Source: Saccharimonas sp963542675
GTDB taxonomy: Bacteria; Patescibacteriota; Saccharimonadia; Saccharimonadales; Saccharimonadaceae
DNA length: 13,046 nucleotides
NCBI GenBank assembly: GCA_963542675.1
Contig: CAUTXC010000027.1
Location: 1 to 13,046 of the forward strand
Direction of reading: 5' to 3'
Shown one piece after another: positions 6,665 through 13,028 of this stretch. The first letter of the stretch is position 1, and each line of letters opens with the position of its first letter. The notes below the pieces were generated by a model. The model was not told the DNA's origin. It did no database searches and saw nothing but the letters and a program-made list of their open reading frames with translations. The translations under genes and the position numbers were made by a program.

Positions 6665-7597
6665 CTAAATAATGCCAGCTGATCGCATACGACGTATAAT
6701 CTTTGGTTGCAGCTCAGCGACCCTATCTGGATTTCTCTGTGGAAGCGTCAACCGGCCATCAAAGTCACTATCCGAGATGCCTGGGTAGAAGATAATTGTA
6801 TCACTACTGCGACCACGCTCTGCTATCTTTTGCAACGCCTCCTGCGCCGCGAAGATAGATGCCTTCACGTCAACTGGCTTACCATTGATGTAATAATCAA
6901 CACCACGCGCATCTTCCTCAGCAGTCGCTGGTTCAAAATCAACACCAGCTCGAATCAAGACATGTTCAAAGGCTATTTCGTTGCGAATACCACGCACTGT
7001 TGCCGTTATAGATTTATAGAATTCCTTTTTCTTTTCAAGGTTCTCTGGCTTATCTAGATCTGTCCGATATGGGTGGATCATATACATACTGTGAATCAAC
7101 TCCTGGAGAGACGTCGTTGCACCCCAGTCATCAATCACTTCGCGCAGTGCATGGTTAAATTCAGTAAACCGCTCGGTGTTTTGCTGTCTTATGCGCCGAC
7201 CATGGTGATTATATACTTTATTGTCAAGAAAGCCCTTTTCCTCATCCTTCTTCCGCTGCTCTGCCATCACCCAGCCCGGATATACACTCATGAGTTTGGC
7301 TATATCTCGCTGCTTATACTTCTCCTCCGGATACGCCTCAGCCAAACGGAGTGCTGCATTGCCAATTGCCTGCGTTTTCCTCACTTTTAGCTCTCGTTCG
7401 CTAATTGCTTGGCGTACATTCGGGTTTCTCACCATTTTTAGGTATTCAATATAGTCTGGCGTCCCTATAATATCACTCGCCACTTTCACAAACTGCCCAC
7501 GCAAGGTGTCTGGCGTCGCTCGTCTTGGCTGTGCTTGCTCTGTCTCTTGGGTTGGCACAGTGCTGGTTTTTGTATCAAGTAGCTCTGCAGTTCTCAT
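6665..7597 (-). CDS. PD-(D/E)xK nuclease-like protein, paralogue A
   Basis: A 310-residue paralogue of the 299-residue protein at 5262-6161. Aligned blocks: 'DIAKLMSVYPGWVMA' (98-112, helix-turn-helix-like), 'FNHALREVIDD' (147-157), 'VRGIRNEIAFEHVLIRAG' (201-218), 'FEPATAEEDARGVDY' (221-235), 'NGKPVDVKAS' (238-247), 'IIFYPGI' (268-274) and 'RMRSAGI' (303-309). Candidate catalytic residues E207, D234, D243-x-K245 have the same spacing (27 and 9 residues) as in the paralogue, as expected of a PD-(D/E)xK core. The N-terminal ~45 residues are polar. The gene seems more AT-rich than tsaD or the MurE-like gene, which may reflect acquisition. First gene of an operon with the acidic 126-residue protein. 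Confidence 0.78.
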   Translation of the reverse strand: MRTAELLDTKTSTVPTQETEQAQPRRATPDTLRGQFVKVASDIIGTPDYIEYLKMVRNPNVRQAISERELKVRKTQAIGNAALRLAEAYPEEKYKQRDIAKLMSVYPGWVMAEQRKKDEEKGFLDNKVYNHHGRRIRQQNTERFTEFNHALREVIDDWGATTSLQELIHSMYMIHPYRTDLDKPENLEKKKEFYKSITATVRGIRNEIAFEHVLIRAGVDFEPATAEEDARGVDYYINGKPVDVKASIFAAQEALQKIAERGRSSDTIIFYPGISDSDFDGRLTLPQRNPDRVAELQPKIIRRMRSAGII

Positions 7598-7605
7598 AGA
7601 ACTGT

Positions 7606-7633
7606 ATTATACATAATCTAGATAAATTGTCAA
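7606..7633 (-). promoter_or_regulatory. Consensus promoter of nuclease-like paralogue A
   Basis: Minus strand: TTGACA (7633-7628), 16-base spacer, TATAAT (7611-7606), then 8 bases to ATG at 7597. Both hexamers match the sigma-70 consensus perfectly, the strongest-looking promoter in the window. The start is predicted within a base or two of the ATG, with no Shine-Dalgarno. Confidence 0.88.
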
Positions 7634-7640
7634 TAAAACA

Positions 7641-7662
7641 TATCACCACATCAGTGGTGATA
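7641..7662 (-). terminator. Hairpin between the 154-residue gene and the nuclease-like operon
   Basis: A perfect 9-base stem (TATCACCAC/GTGGTGATA) with loop ATCA on the plus strand. On the minus strand it is followed by TGTTTTATT and lies 25 bases after the stop of the 154-residue gene, so an intrinsic terminator is the simplest reading. The stem is only moderately GC-rich. It also sits 7 bases upstream of the -35 of paralogue A and could be a protein-binding dyad. Confidence 0.6.
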
Positions 7663-7687
7663 ATGCCTATTCTTATTGTACGAGTCG

Positions 7688-8152
7688 TTACCGCTGCGAC
7701 AGATAGTCAATCTCTTTGATGATGTCGAGCAGCGCTTGAGCGCGGCGGGTTTCGTCGCGGATCGACTTGGCGATTTGGTAGGCTGGGTCGATCAAGCTCT
7801 TGTCGTCCGTCGAGCGGATCAAAAGCAGATAGGTGTCGAATTTCTCATCTGGGCTAACGTTGAGCTTATCCACCAGTGGGCGCAGCTCTTTGATGGCCGA
7901 CTGCTTCACGCCATTGAGCGCCTCACCACTGGGGGCAGGCTGCGATGGTTGCTGCTGCGAGGACATGACTGGCACAGACGAGCCCATATTGCCCGACATA
8001 CCCGAGAGTGATGAACGGCCAGCACCTTGCCCCGACATCATCGCCTGCGACCGCTGCGACGCTGCTGTGCCCACCTGTGGGCCGATCCCAGCGAGCACCT
8101 TGGCAAGCTCTTGATCGTCGGTAATTGATTGTGATGTAGTGCTGATATTCAT
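7688..8152 (-). CDS. Small protein with Ser/Gln/Gly-rich N-terminus and helical C-terminal domain
   Basis: A 154-residue protein of unknown function. Residues ~1-80 are low complexity (Ser, Gln, Gly, Met, Pro) and probably disordered. Residues ~81-152 form a compact, probably all-helical domain ('AIKELRPLVDKL', 'DEKFDTYLLLIRSTDDKSLIDPAYQIAKSI', split here as 86-97 and 102-131, ending 'AQALLDIIKEIDYLS'). Its look is that of a conserved small protein, but I cannot name the family. I choose ATG 8152, preceded by the Shine-Dalgarno AGGTGG (8163-8158) at 5 bases, over the GTG at 8161, which lies inside that site. It is divergent from the SIS gene and followed by a hairpin. It ends in Arg, with no signal peptide. 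Confidence 0.7.
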   Translation of the reverse strand: MNISTTSQSITDDQELAKVLAGIGPQVGTAASQRSQAMMSGQGAGRSSLSGMSGNMGSSVPVMSSQQQPSQPAPSGEALNGVKQSAIKELRPLVDKLNVSPDEKFDTYLLLIRSTDDKSLIDPAYQIAKSIRDETRRAQALLDIIKEIDYLSQR

Positions 8153-8196
8153 GGTTCCCACCTGTCTCCAAATATGCTTATGATTCTCTGCTAATT

Positions 8197-8226
8197 AATG
8201 TATCATGGGAGGGTATACTCTTGCAA
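8197..8226 (-). promoter_or_regulatory. Promoter of the 154-residue gene
   Basis: Minus strand: TTGCAA (8226-8221), 18-base spacer, TACATT (8202-8197) preceded by TGA as an extended -10. It leaves a leader of about 40 bases with a Shine-Dalgarno. It overlaps the plus-strand -10 at 8214-8219. Confidence 0.55.
8214..8219 (+). promoter_or_regulatory. -10 element of the SIS-domain gene
   Basis: TATACT at 8214-8219 precedes a leader of about 18 bases with the Shine-Dalgarno AAGGAG (8231-8236), 6 bases before the ATG at 8243. No good -35 is seen. The element lies within the spacer of the opposing promoter, so the two should interfere. Confidence 0.5.
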
Positions 8227-8242
8227 GCAGAAGGAGACGATT

Positions 8243-9265
8243 ATGCTTGATGACCAGACCATATTGCGTCAACGCGGTGCGGGGACCACTCTGCATCACA
8301 TTGCAACATTATGGAAACAAACGACGCTACCAACAGAGGTAGCCAGCCAGCTCTCACATATATCAGTCCAGCATGATATTCATAATGTTGTGATTATAGC
8401 AACGGATAGTGATGTGGTGTTAGCTTGCGTTGCTCAGCAGCTCGTGCAGCCTCACATGACTGTGCCTGTGCTGTGCTGCGAGGCAGCGGCAATGCCCGCA
8501 TTTGTGGACGCACATAGCCTGGTGATTATTATCGAGGCTGGCATCTCACCTTACCAGGTGAAGAACATTCTGCGCTATACACAGCAGCATGCCGCTCTAG
8601 CTATTCTGCTCACTCATGATGCTGCCGCGGCTGAGTACGCTGCAGTATACCCTGCAACTACTATCATGCCAATTGCTAATAGGGGAGAACAGGTGAAGCG
8701 GCAGTGCATACTCACGACGCTTGGTGGGCTGCTGGCGGCTTACCACCTGCTGGATGGCAACGTGGTGGATACTATAGTCTATAGCGCAGCCCATGTGAGC
8801 AACGTGCTGCAGCAGTGGGGCGCTACCGTGCCAACCGCTCGCAACCTCGCCAAGCAGCTTGCACGCCAAGCAGCAGGCAAGACAGCGGTGTTTTGTGGCA
8901 GTGGGACGCTCACGCCAGTGACTCAGTGGTGGCAATGGTGTTGGCAGGAACGAGCGCACAATGTAGCCTTTTCTACCACCCTTACTGAGGCAGAGCACGC
9001 TGGTGCTCACGGCTGGCTGAGCCATCCGGTAGATAAGCCATTTGCGCTATTCGACCTAGTGGGGGAGAATGACGCCGCTACCCAGCAGCGCATGGCAGCG
9101 CTCGATCGCCGCCTCAGTGGCCGCAGACCCCACGCGAAGTCTATCTTGCTTGCTGGCGAGACAAAGGTAGAGCAGGCATTACATGGCATGATACTAGCAG
9201 AATTTGCTAGCTGCTACCTTGGCGTGTTGAATGGCGTGAAGCAGGGGAAGGGCGACAAATCTTAA
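8243..9265 (+). CDS. Degenerate SIS-domain protein of the bifunctional PGI/PMI type
   Basis: A 340-residue protein whose length and two-lobed Rossmann layout match the archaeal/bacterial bifunctional phosphoglucose/phosphomannose isomerase family. Recognisable are 'VVIIATDSDVVLACVAQQL' (49-67), 'HSLVIIIEAGISPYQVKNIL' (91-110), 'AILLTHDA' (120-127), 'LGGLLAAYHLL' (160-170), 'TAVFCGSGTLTPVTQWW' (214-230), 'LTEAEHAGAHGW' (247-258) and 'ILLAGE...LGVLNGV' (301-332). The phosphate-binding motifs of active enzymes (GMGGSA-like and SYSGNT-like) are not conserved, and the usual 'NHNE' region is altered, so isomerase activity is doubtful. ATG 8243 is chosen for its Shine-Dalgarno (AAGGAG, 6-base spacing). 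The family call is inference. Confidence 0.65.
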   Translation: MLDDQTILRQRGAGTTLHHIATLWKQTTLPTEVASQLSHISVQHDIHNVVIIATDSDVVLACVAQQLVQPHMTVPVLCCEAAAMPAFVDAHSLVIIIEAGISPYQVKNILRYTQQHAALAILLTHDAAAAEYAAVYPATTIMPIANRGEQVKRQCILTTLGGLLAAYHLLDGNVVDTIVYSAAHVSNVLQQWGATVPTARNLAKQLARQAAGKTAVFCGSGTLTPVTQWWQWCWQERAHNVAFSTTLTEAEHAGAHGWLSHPVDKPFALFDLVGENDAATQQRMAALDRRLSGRRPHAKSILLAGETKVEQALHGMILAEFASCYLGVLNGVKQGKGDKS

Positions 9266-9537
9266 AGCTCTAACCTAGCGTGTTTTAGTTTTTGAGAATC
9301 GTAGTGTCTTGTTTTTCTATTCTAATTCTTAAGCCCTTGTCATGATCTTGTATGGTAACTCGCTGTCGCAAAATGTTACATAAACAACAAGCTGCTACAA
9401 TAAATTCACCAACGAAATCGCTCATCATCTCAAATATTACATGTGACGATTAATCTGGAATAATATGTGCAAAAATTCTATCATCGTACTCTGTAAATGA
9501 GCAGGGTGGGGTGAGCCAGGAATACCACAACTCATAC
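9266..9537. other. Gene-free stretch between the SIS gene and the ABC operon terminator
   Basis: AT-rich, with no credible ORF on either strand and no recognised RNA. An isolated extended -10 (TGC TACAAT, 9393-9401, plus strand) has no gene behind it. It could drive a short untranslated RNA or be chance. Confidence 0.4.
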
Positions 9538-9565
9538 AAAAAACCCGCCACATTTCAGGCGGGTT
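9538..9565 (-). terminator. Intrinsic terminator of the ABC transporter operon
   Basis: On the minus strand an 8-base stem AACCCGCC/GGCGGGTT with loop TGAAATGT is followed by a run of six T. It lies 23 bases after the permease stop codon. This is a textbook rho-independent terminator and the clearest in the window. Confidence 0.93.
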
Positions 9566-9588
9566 CTGTATCAGCATAACTATGTCGA

Positions 9589-10812
9589 TTAGTGATACTG
9601 CCGTAGCGATTCGATCGTGTTCTTGCGCGCGGCCCGGATGGCTGGGTAGAGGCCAAAGGTGAGGCCAACCGCCAATGCCAGGCCAATTGCCATCACCGCC
9701 GTCTGCCACTCTAGCGATGGCGCAAAGGACAGCCACAGGCTAAAGCTCAGTGCCACTATGTAGCCGAGGATGTAGCCCAGGATGCCACCAAGCAAGCTAA
9801 TCGCCAGCGCCTCAATAACAAACTGCGTGATGATGTTACCGTCAGTCGCACCAACCGCCTTGCGGATACCCACCTCGCGCGTGCGCTCTACCACGCTCAC
9901 CAGCATGATGTTCATGATGCCGATGCCGCCAACTACCAGCGAGATCGCTGCAATCAGCGTCAGTACCTGAGTCAGCGCGGTAAAGAGCCGGTTGGTTGGC
10001 TGGCTGATCGCATCGCCTGTTGCCACAGTAAAGTCTTCTTCGCCTTGGTGATTTTGCTTGATCTTGTCTTTAACTTGCTGAGCAATCTGCCCGACCTGCT
10101 GCGATGCATCAGCCTGGATGTTGATCTGCTGAATCTGTGTATGGCCATTGTGGATTTTCTTACCTGCCTCTGTGGTGATGATAGCTGCGTTGTCGAAATC
10201 AACATTGTTATAATTCAGTGGCTTTTCTACACCGCGCATCACACCTACCACGATGAATTCTTTGCCGCGGATTTTGAACGTCTGGCCAATCGACTGCTCT
10301 GTACCAAACAGCTGCACCGACAGCTTTGGCCCAAGCACCGCTGGCTTGGCATCGTGCGTGCCGCCTTCGAGGAAGTCGCCCTCACGCAGCTCGAGCTGGC
10401 TGGTAATAGCAAGCTCTGGCGAGGTCGCCACGACGGTCGCGTTAGCCTCTCGGCCATCGCCCTTGAGCTTGTTTTCAGAGGTCATCATTGGTGCTACAGC
10501 GCGGATATGTGGCATCTTGCGTACCGCCTCAACGTCGGACTCAGTGATGGTACTGGTATTGTAATTATACTGCGCGACCGAGCTCGCCAACGACGAGAAG
10601 CTCTTGTCTTGCACACCAGGGCGCACGACAATGAGGTTATTATTAAGCTCAGACACCTGTTGAGAAATAATGTTATGCAGGCCACCGCTCAGTGCCAAGA
10701 TCGCCACAATACTACCCACACCAATTGCCACACCCAGCGTTGCCAGCAAATTACGGCCGCGATTGCGACGGAAGCTGCTACTTGCATTTTCGAAATGGTC
10801 GATGATTATCAT
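9589..10812 (-). CDS. MacB/FtsX-type ABC transporter permease
   Basis: A 407-residue membrane protein of the MacB-like permease family. TM1 is at about 22-44 ('LLATLGVAIGVGSIVAILAL'), then a large extracytoplasmic domain (~45-275, MacB periplasmic-core type), then TM2 (~280-308), TM3 (~331-360) and TM4 (~371-393). The cytoplasmic motif 'VVERTREVGIRKAVGAT' (307-323) after TM2 is the family's ATPase-coupling signature, and the C-terminus 'YPAIRAARKNTIESLRQ' is typical. Its ATG overlaps the ATPase stop (ATGA) and is preceded by AAAGGAG (10827-10821), so the two are translationally coupled. Such complexes are mechanotransmission-type exporters of peptides, lipids or antibiotics. The substrate cannot be read here, and no adaptor (MacA-like) gene is in the window. 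Confidence 0.93.
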   Translation of the reverse strand: MIIIDHFENASSSFRRNRGRNLLATLGVAIGVGSIVAILALSGGLHNIISQQVSELNNNLIVVRPGVQDKSFSSLASSVAQYNYNTSTITESDVEAVRKMPHIRAVAPMMTSENKLKGDGREANATVVATSPELAITSQLELREGDFLEGGTHDAKPAVLGPKLSVQLFGTEQSIGQTFKIRGKEFIVVGVMRGVEKPLNYNNVDFDNAAIITTEAGKKIHNGHTQIQQINIQADASQQVGQIAQQVKDKIKQNHQGEEDFTVATGDAISQPTNRLFTALTQVLTLIAAISLVVGGIGIMNIMLVSVVERTREVGIRKAVGATDGNIITQFVIEALAISLLGGILGYILGYIVALSFSLWLSFAPSLEWQTAVMAIGLALAVGLTFGLYPAIRAARKNTIESLRQYH

Positions 10813-12089
10813 GCCTGGGACTCCTTTGTGCTAGATTGGTGAGCAGACGATGGTGCAGCGGGCTGCTGGGCTGGTGCAACCTTGGTTGGCTGAGCAGATG
10901 CTGCAGATGATGGCTGTACCGCAATATGGGCTGCTGGTGCTGCAGGCTGCGCTGGCTGACTAGCGGGCTGTGGTGTAACCGGCTTGGGTGGTGCGGCTAC
11001 AGACTGTGTTGACGCAGGCGCTGCTGGCTGAGCTGCAGTAGCCGATGCTGCTTGAGCCGGCGCAGCAGAGTGTGCCAGAGCAGGCTGCGCTACCGACGGA
11101 GCGTGCTGGGCGGCGGGCAAGGCTGGCGGCACCTCTGGTGGGGCAACTGGCATAGGCTCAATAGTCGGACCATCTTGAGTATGCGGATCTTCATAGTCGA
11201 CTACTGTTGGTGCTGTCGTTGCTGGTGCAGGGGCCTTCGCTGGACGACCGCGAGCGATTGCCTTGACTGGCGCAGCTGGCTGAGCGGCCGATGCTGTGCC
11301 CTGCGCAATCGTCGGCGCAGCCTTGCCAGCAGGTGCTGCCCGCCGAACTCGTGGCTTGCGGGCCACTGGTGTTGGTGTAGCGGCAGTGGTGCGCATCTGC
11401 TCATCACTGGCAATCTGCCCATCAAGCATCTTAATCACGCGGCTAGCATAGCTCGTGAGGTTCGGGTTGTGTGTCACCATAATGATGGTATTACCCCGGC
11501 GGTGTAGCTGAGCCAGTTCTTCCATGATGATATGGCTCGAACGGCTATCGAGGTTACCTGTTGGCTCATCCGCCAGGATAATCGACGGGTGATTTACCAG
11601 GGCGCGAGCAATTGCTACGCGCTGCACCTGCCCACCACTAAGCTGCCACGGCATGTAATATTCGCGCTCTTGGAGGTGGAAATTTTTCAGCACCGCACTG
11701 GCTTGCTCCAGGCGCTTGACGCGGCGCATCCCCCCACGATAACTCAGGGGAAGGGCGACGTTCTCAAGCACCGTTAGACGATTAATCAGGTTAAAACTCT
11801 GAAAGACAATGCCAATCTGCCGCGAGCGAATCCGGGCGTGTTGACGCTTGCTCAGCGTCGCGACCGATGTCCCATCAAGAAAATACTCGCCGCTGTCGGC
11901 GCGGTCGAGCAAGCCCATGATATTGAGTAATGTCGTCTTGCCGCAACCACTAGGGCCCATGATGACGATGAATTCGCCTTTTTCGACTCGCAAGTCGACA
12001 TTATCCAAGGCGTTTTGGGCAGCATCACCCAGGCCATACTGCTTGGTGAGGCCTCGGAGTTCTATAACTGGTGTAGAAGATCGTACCAT
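10809..12089 (-). CDS. MacB/LolD-type ABC transporter ATPase with long Ala/Pro-rich C-terminal tail
   Basis: A 426-residue protein. Residues 1-~231 are a complete LolD/MacB-type ATPase: Walker A 'GPSGCGKTT' (45-53), Q-loop Q97, signature 'LSGGQ' (150-154), Walker B 'ILADEP' (171-176), D-loop 'GNLD' (178-181) and H-loop H207. It powers the permease encoded immediately downstream. Stand-alone ATPases of this group are usually about 220-250 residues; here a further ~195 residues rich in Ala, Pro, Gln and Ser, with a basic start ('RKPRVRRAAPAGK', around 244-256), continue in frame with no sign of a frameshift. The tail has no membrane segment and is probably disordered. A Shine-Dalgarno AAAGGA (12100-12095) precedes the ATG. 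Confidence 0.93.
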   Translation of the reverse strand: MVRSSTPVIELRGLTKQYGLGDAAQNALDNVDLRVEKGEFIVIMGPSGCGKTTLLNIMGLLDRADSGEYFLDGTSVATLSKRQHARIRSRQIGIVFQSFNLINRLTVLENVALPLSYRGGMRRVKRLEQASAVLKNFHLQEREYYMPWQLSGGQVQRVAIARALVNHPSIILADEPTGNLDSRSSHIIMEELAQLHRRGNTIIMVTHNPNLTSYASRVIKMLDGQIASDEQMRTTAATPTPVARKPRVRRAAPAGKAAPTIAQGTASAAQPAAPVKAIARGRPAKAPAPATTAPTVVDYEDPHTQDGPTIEPMPVAPPEVPPALPAAQHAPSVAQPALAHSAAPAQAASATAAQPAAPASTQSVAAPPKPVTPQPASQPAQPAAPAAHIAVQPSSAASAQPTKVAPAQQPAAPSSAHQSSTKESQA

Positions 12090-12100
12090 AATTATCCTTT

Positions 12101-12130
12101 AGTATAAACTGTCAAAAAACATTTCTGCAA
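12101..12130 (-). promoter_or_regulatory. Promoter of the ABC transporter operon
   Basis: Minus strand: TTGCAG (12130-12125), 18-base spacer, TATACT (12106-12101). The -10 abuts the Shine-Dalgarno AAAGGA, so the predicted start would fall within or just after that site; either the leader is very short or the real start is further upstream. A TTGACA (12116-12111) also lies here, but too close to this -10 to serve it. Confidence 0.5.
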
Positions 12131-12226
12131 GCCCAATCTGCACAAAATATGCAGCATAGCCACGCATCATGCCAAAAGACGAATCAGCAGCGCACTTCTA
12201 TGGCAGCGTGCCGCCTGGCGCTGATA

Positions 12227-12316
12227 TGGCGGAGAGACAGGGATTCGAACCCTGGGTGACGTTGCCGCCACACACGCGTTCCAGGCGTGCCAATTCAACC
12301 ACTCTTGCACCTCTCC
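12227..12316 (-). tRNA. tRNA-Ser (anticodon GGA)
   Basis: A 90-base minus-strand tRNA with CCA encoded. Acceptor stem GGAGAGG pairs with TCTCTCC (one G-T pair), discriminator G. The anticodon arm is CACGC-CTGGAAC-GCGTG, giving anticodon GGA (12282-12280), which reads UCC/UCU. A long variable arm (around GTGTGGCGGCAACGTCAC) is the class II feature expected of tRNA-Ser, and the T-arm is CAGGG-TTCGAAT-CCCTG. Confidence 0.97.
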
Positions 12317-12326
12317 GTACCTCTGT

Positions 12327-12355
12327 ATTATAGCGGATGTAGGGAGGGGTGGCAA
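12327..12355 (-). promoter_or_regulatory. Promoter of tRNA-Ser
   Basis: Minus strand: TTGCCA (12355-12350), 17-base spacer, perfect TATAAT (12332-12327), 10 bases upstream of the mature tRNA 5' end. This implies a very short 5' leader for RNase P to remove. Confidence 0.8.
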
Positions 12356-12380
12356 TGGGCTACCTAGATGATTGCTGAAT

Positions 12381-12408
12381 TTGACAAAATAACGCCCAAT
12401 AGTATGCT
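12381..12408 (+). promoter_or_regulatory. Promoter of the small membrane protein gene
   Basis: TTGACA (12381-12386), 16-base spacer, TATGCT (12403-12408), with 12 bases to the ATG at 12421. Alternatively TGC TAAATA (12405-12413) is an extended -10 ending 7 bases before ATG. Either predicts little or no leader; no Shine-Dalgarno is seen. Confidence 0.65.
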
Positions 12409-12420
12409 AAATAATAGCCT

Positions 12421-12984
12421 ATGGAGCAAAATTACAAACCCGACCAGACGGCCAAACAACCAAAAAATCCTCTCTTCGCTGCCATCGACAAGGCACCCTT
12501 TGCTGGAAAATTCTTCCTCAAGGATATCTATAAGGACTATATGACTGCACCAGATTCGCAAAAGACGAAGCATATGATTGGTGCAGTCGCAGTTTTTGGT
12601 ATTATGTCGGCAGGGCATTTATACCAAGGGTATATGGGTGCCCGCGCTGCACAGAGCCACAGTCATCAGCTCAAGGCGGAATCTTATTCGACAACAACAG
12701 CCGCGTTACTTGGTATAGATGTTATGTACGCAGCAACGATGACCGCCATTGGCATCCGGCAGGCAGCACACATTCCAGAACTTATTAATAATTATCGACA
12801 GTGGAAACAACCACACAGCATACCGCCCGCTCCTGCCGAACAGTCAACCATACCCTCTCAGCATACTAAACAAAATCAACACCATACTGCAGAACTCATT
12901 ACTGCGCTGTCGGTAACCGCTTTGGGCGAGGCAATAGGCATTGGGTCGTACATACATGCAAGACATACATCTCGGCATAGATAA
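12421..12984 (+). CDS. Small membrane protein of unknown function
   Basis: A 187-residue protein I do not recognise. It has three probable membrane helices: about 52-75 ('MIGAVAVFGIMSAGHLY'), 92-115 ('TTAALLGIDVMYAATMTAIG') and 158-180 ('ELITALSVTALGEAIGIGSY'). The N-terminal ~50 residues are charged and polar, and a Pro/Gln/His-rich linker (~130-156) separates helices 2 and 3. The C-terminus is basic ('HARHTSRHR'). There is no cleavable signal peptide. It stands alone with its own promoter, divergent from tRNA-Ser. Codon use and the promoter support a real gene, but nothing points to its role. Confidence 0.75.
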   Translation: MEQNYKPDQTAKQPKNPLFAAIDKAPFAGKFFLKDIYKDYMTAPDSQKTKHMIGAVAVFGIMSAGHLYQGYMGARAAQSHSHQLKAESYSTTTAALLGIDVMYAATMTAIGIRQAAHIPELINNYRQWKQPHSIPPAPAEQSTIPSQHTKQNQHHTAELITALSVTALGEAIGIGSYIHARHTSRHR

Positions 12985-13009
12985 TGTACCTTATGTATAA
13001 AACATCTCT

Positions 13010-13028
13010 TATTTTTTACCAAAAAATA
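13010..13028. repeat. AT-only inverted repeat after the membrane protein gene
   Basis: An 8-base stem made only of A/T (TATTTTTT/AAAAAATA, loop ACC), 25 bases after the stop codon. It may contribute to termination, but it lacks GC pairs and a clear following T run. Confidence 0.25.

Noticed and set aside
10045..10842. 265-residue plus-strand frame opposite the permease
   Set aside because: The minus strand encodes a clear MacB-type permease here; the antisense frame has no recognisable domain or start signals.
10870..11400. Possible frameshift or assembly error creating the Ala/Pro-rich ATPase tail
   Set aside because: The frame stays open for ~195 codons and ends in a normal ATGA overlap with the permease, with a proper Shine-Dalgarno for the latter.
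12167..12355. 62-residue minus-strand frame over the tRNA
   Set aside because: It is the tRNA-Ser gene and its flanks read as protein.
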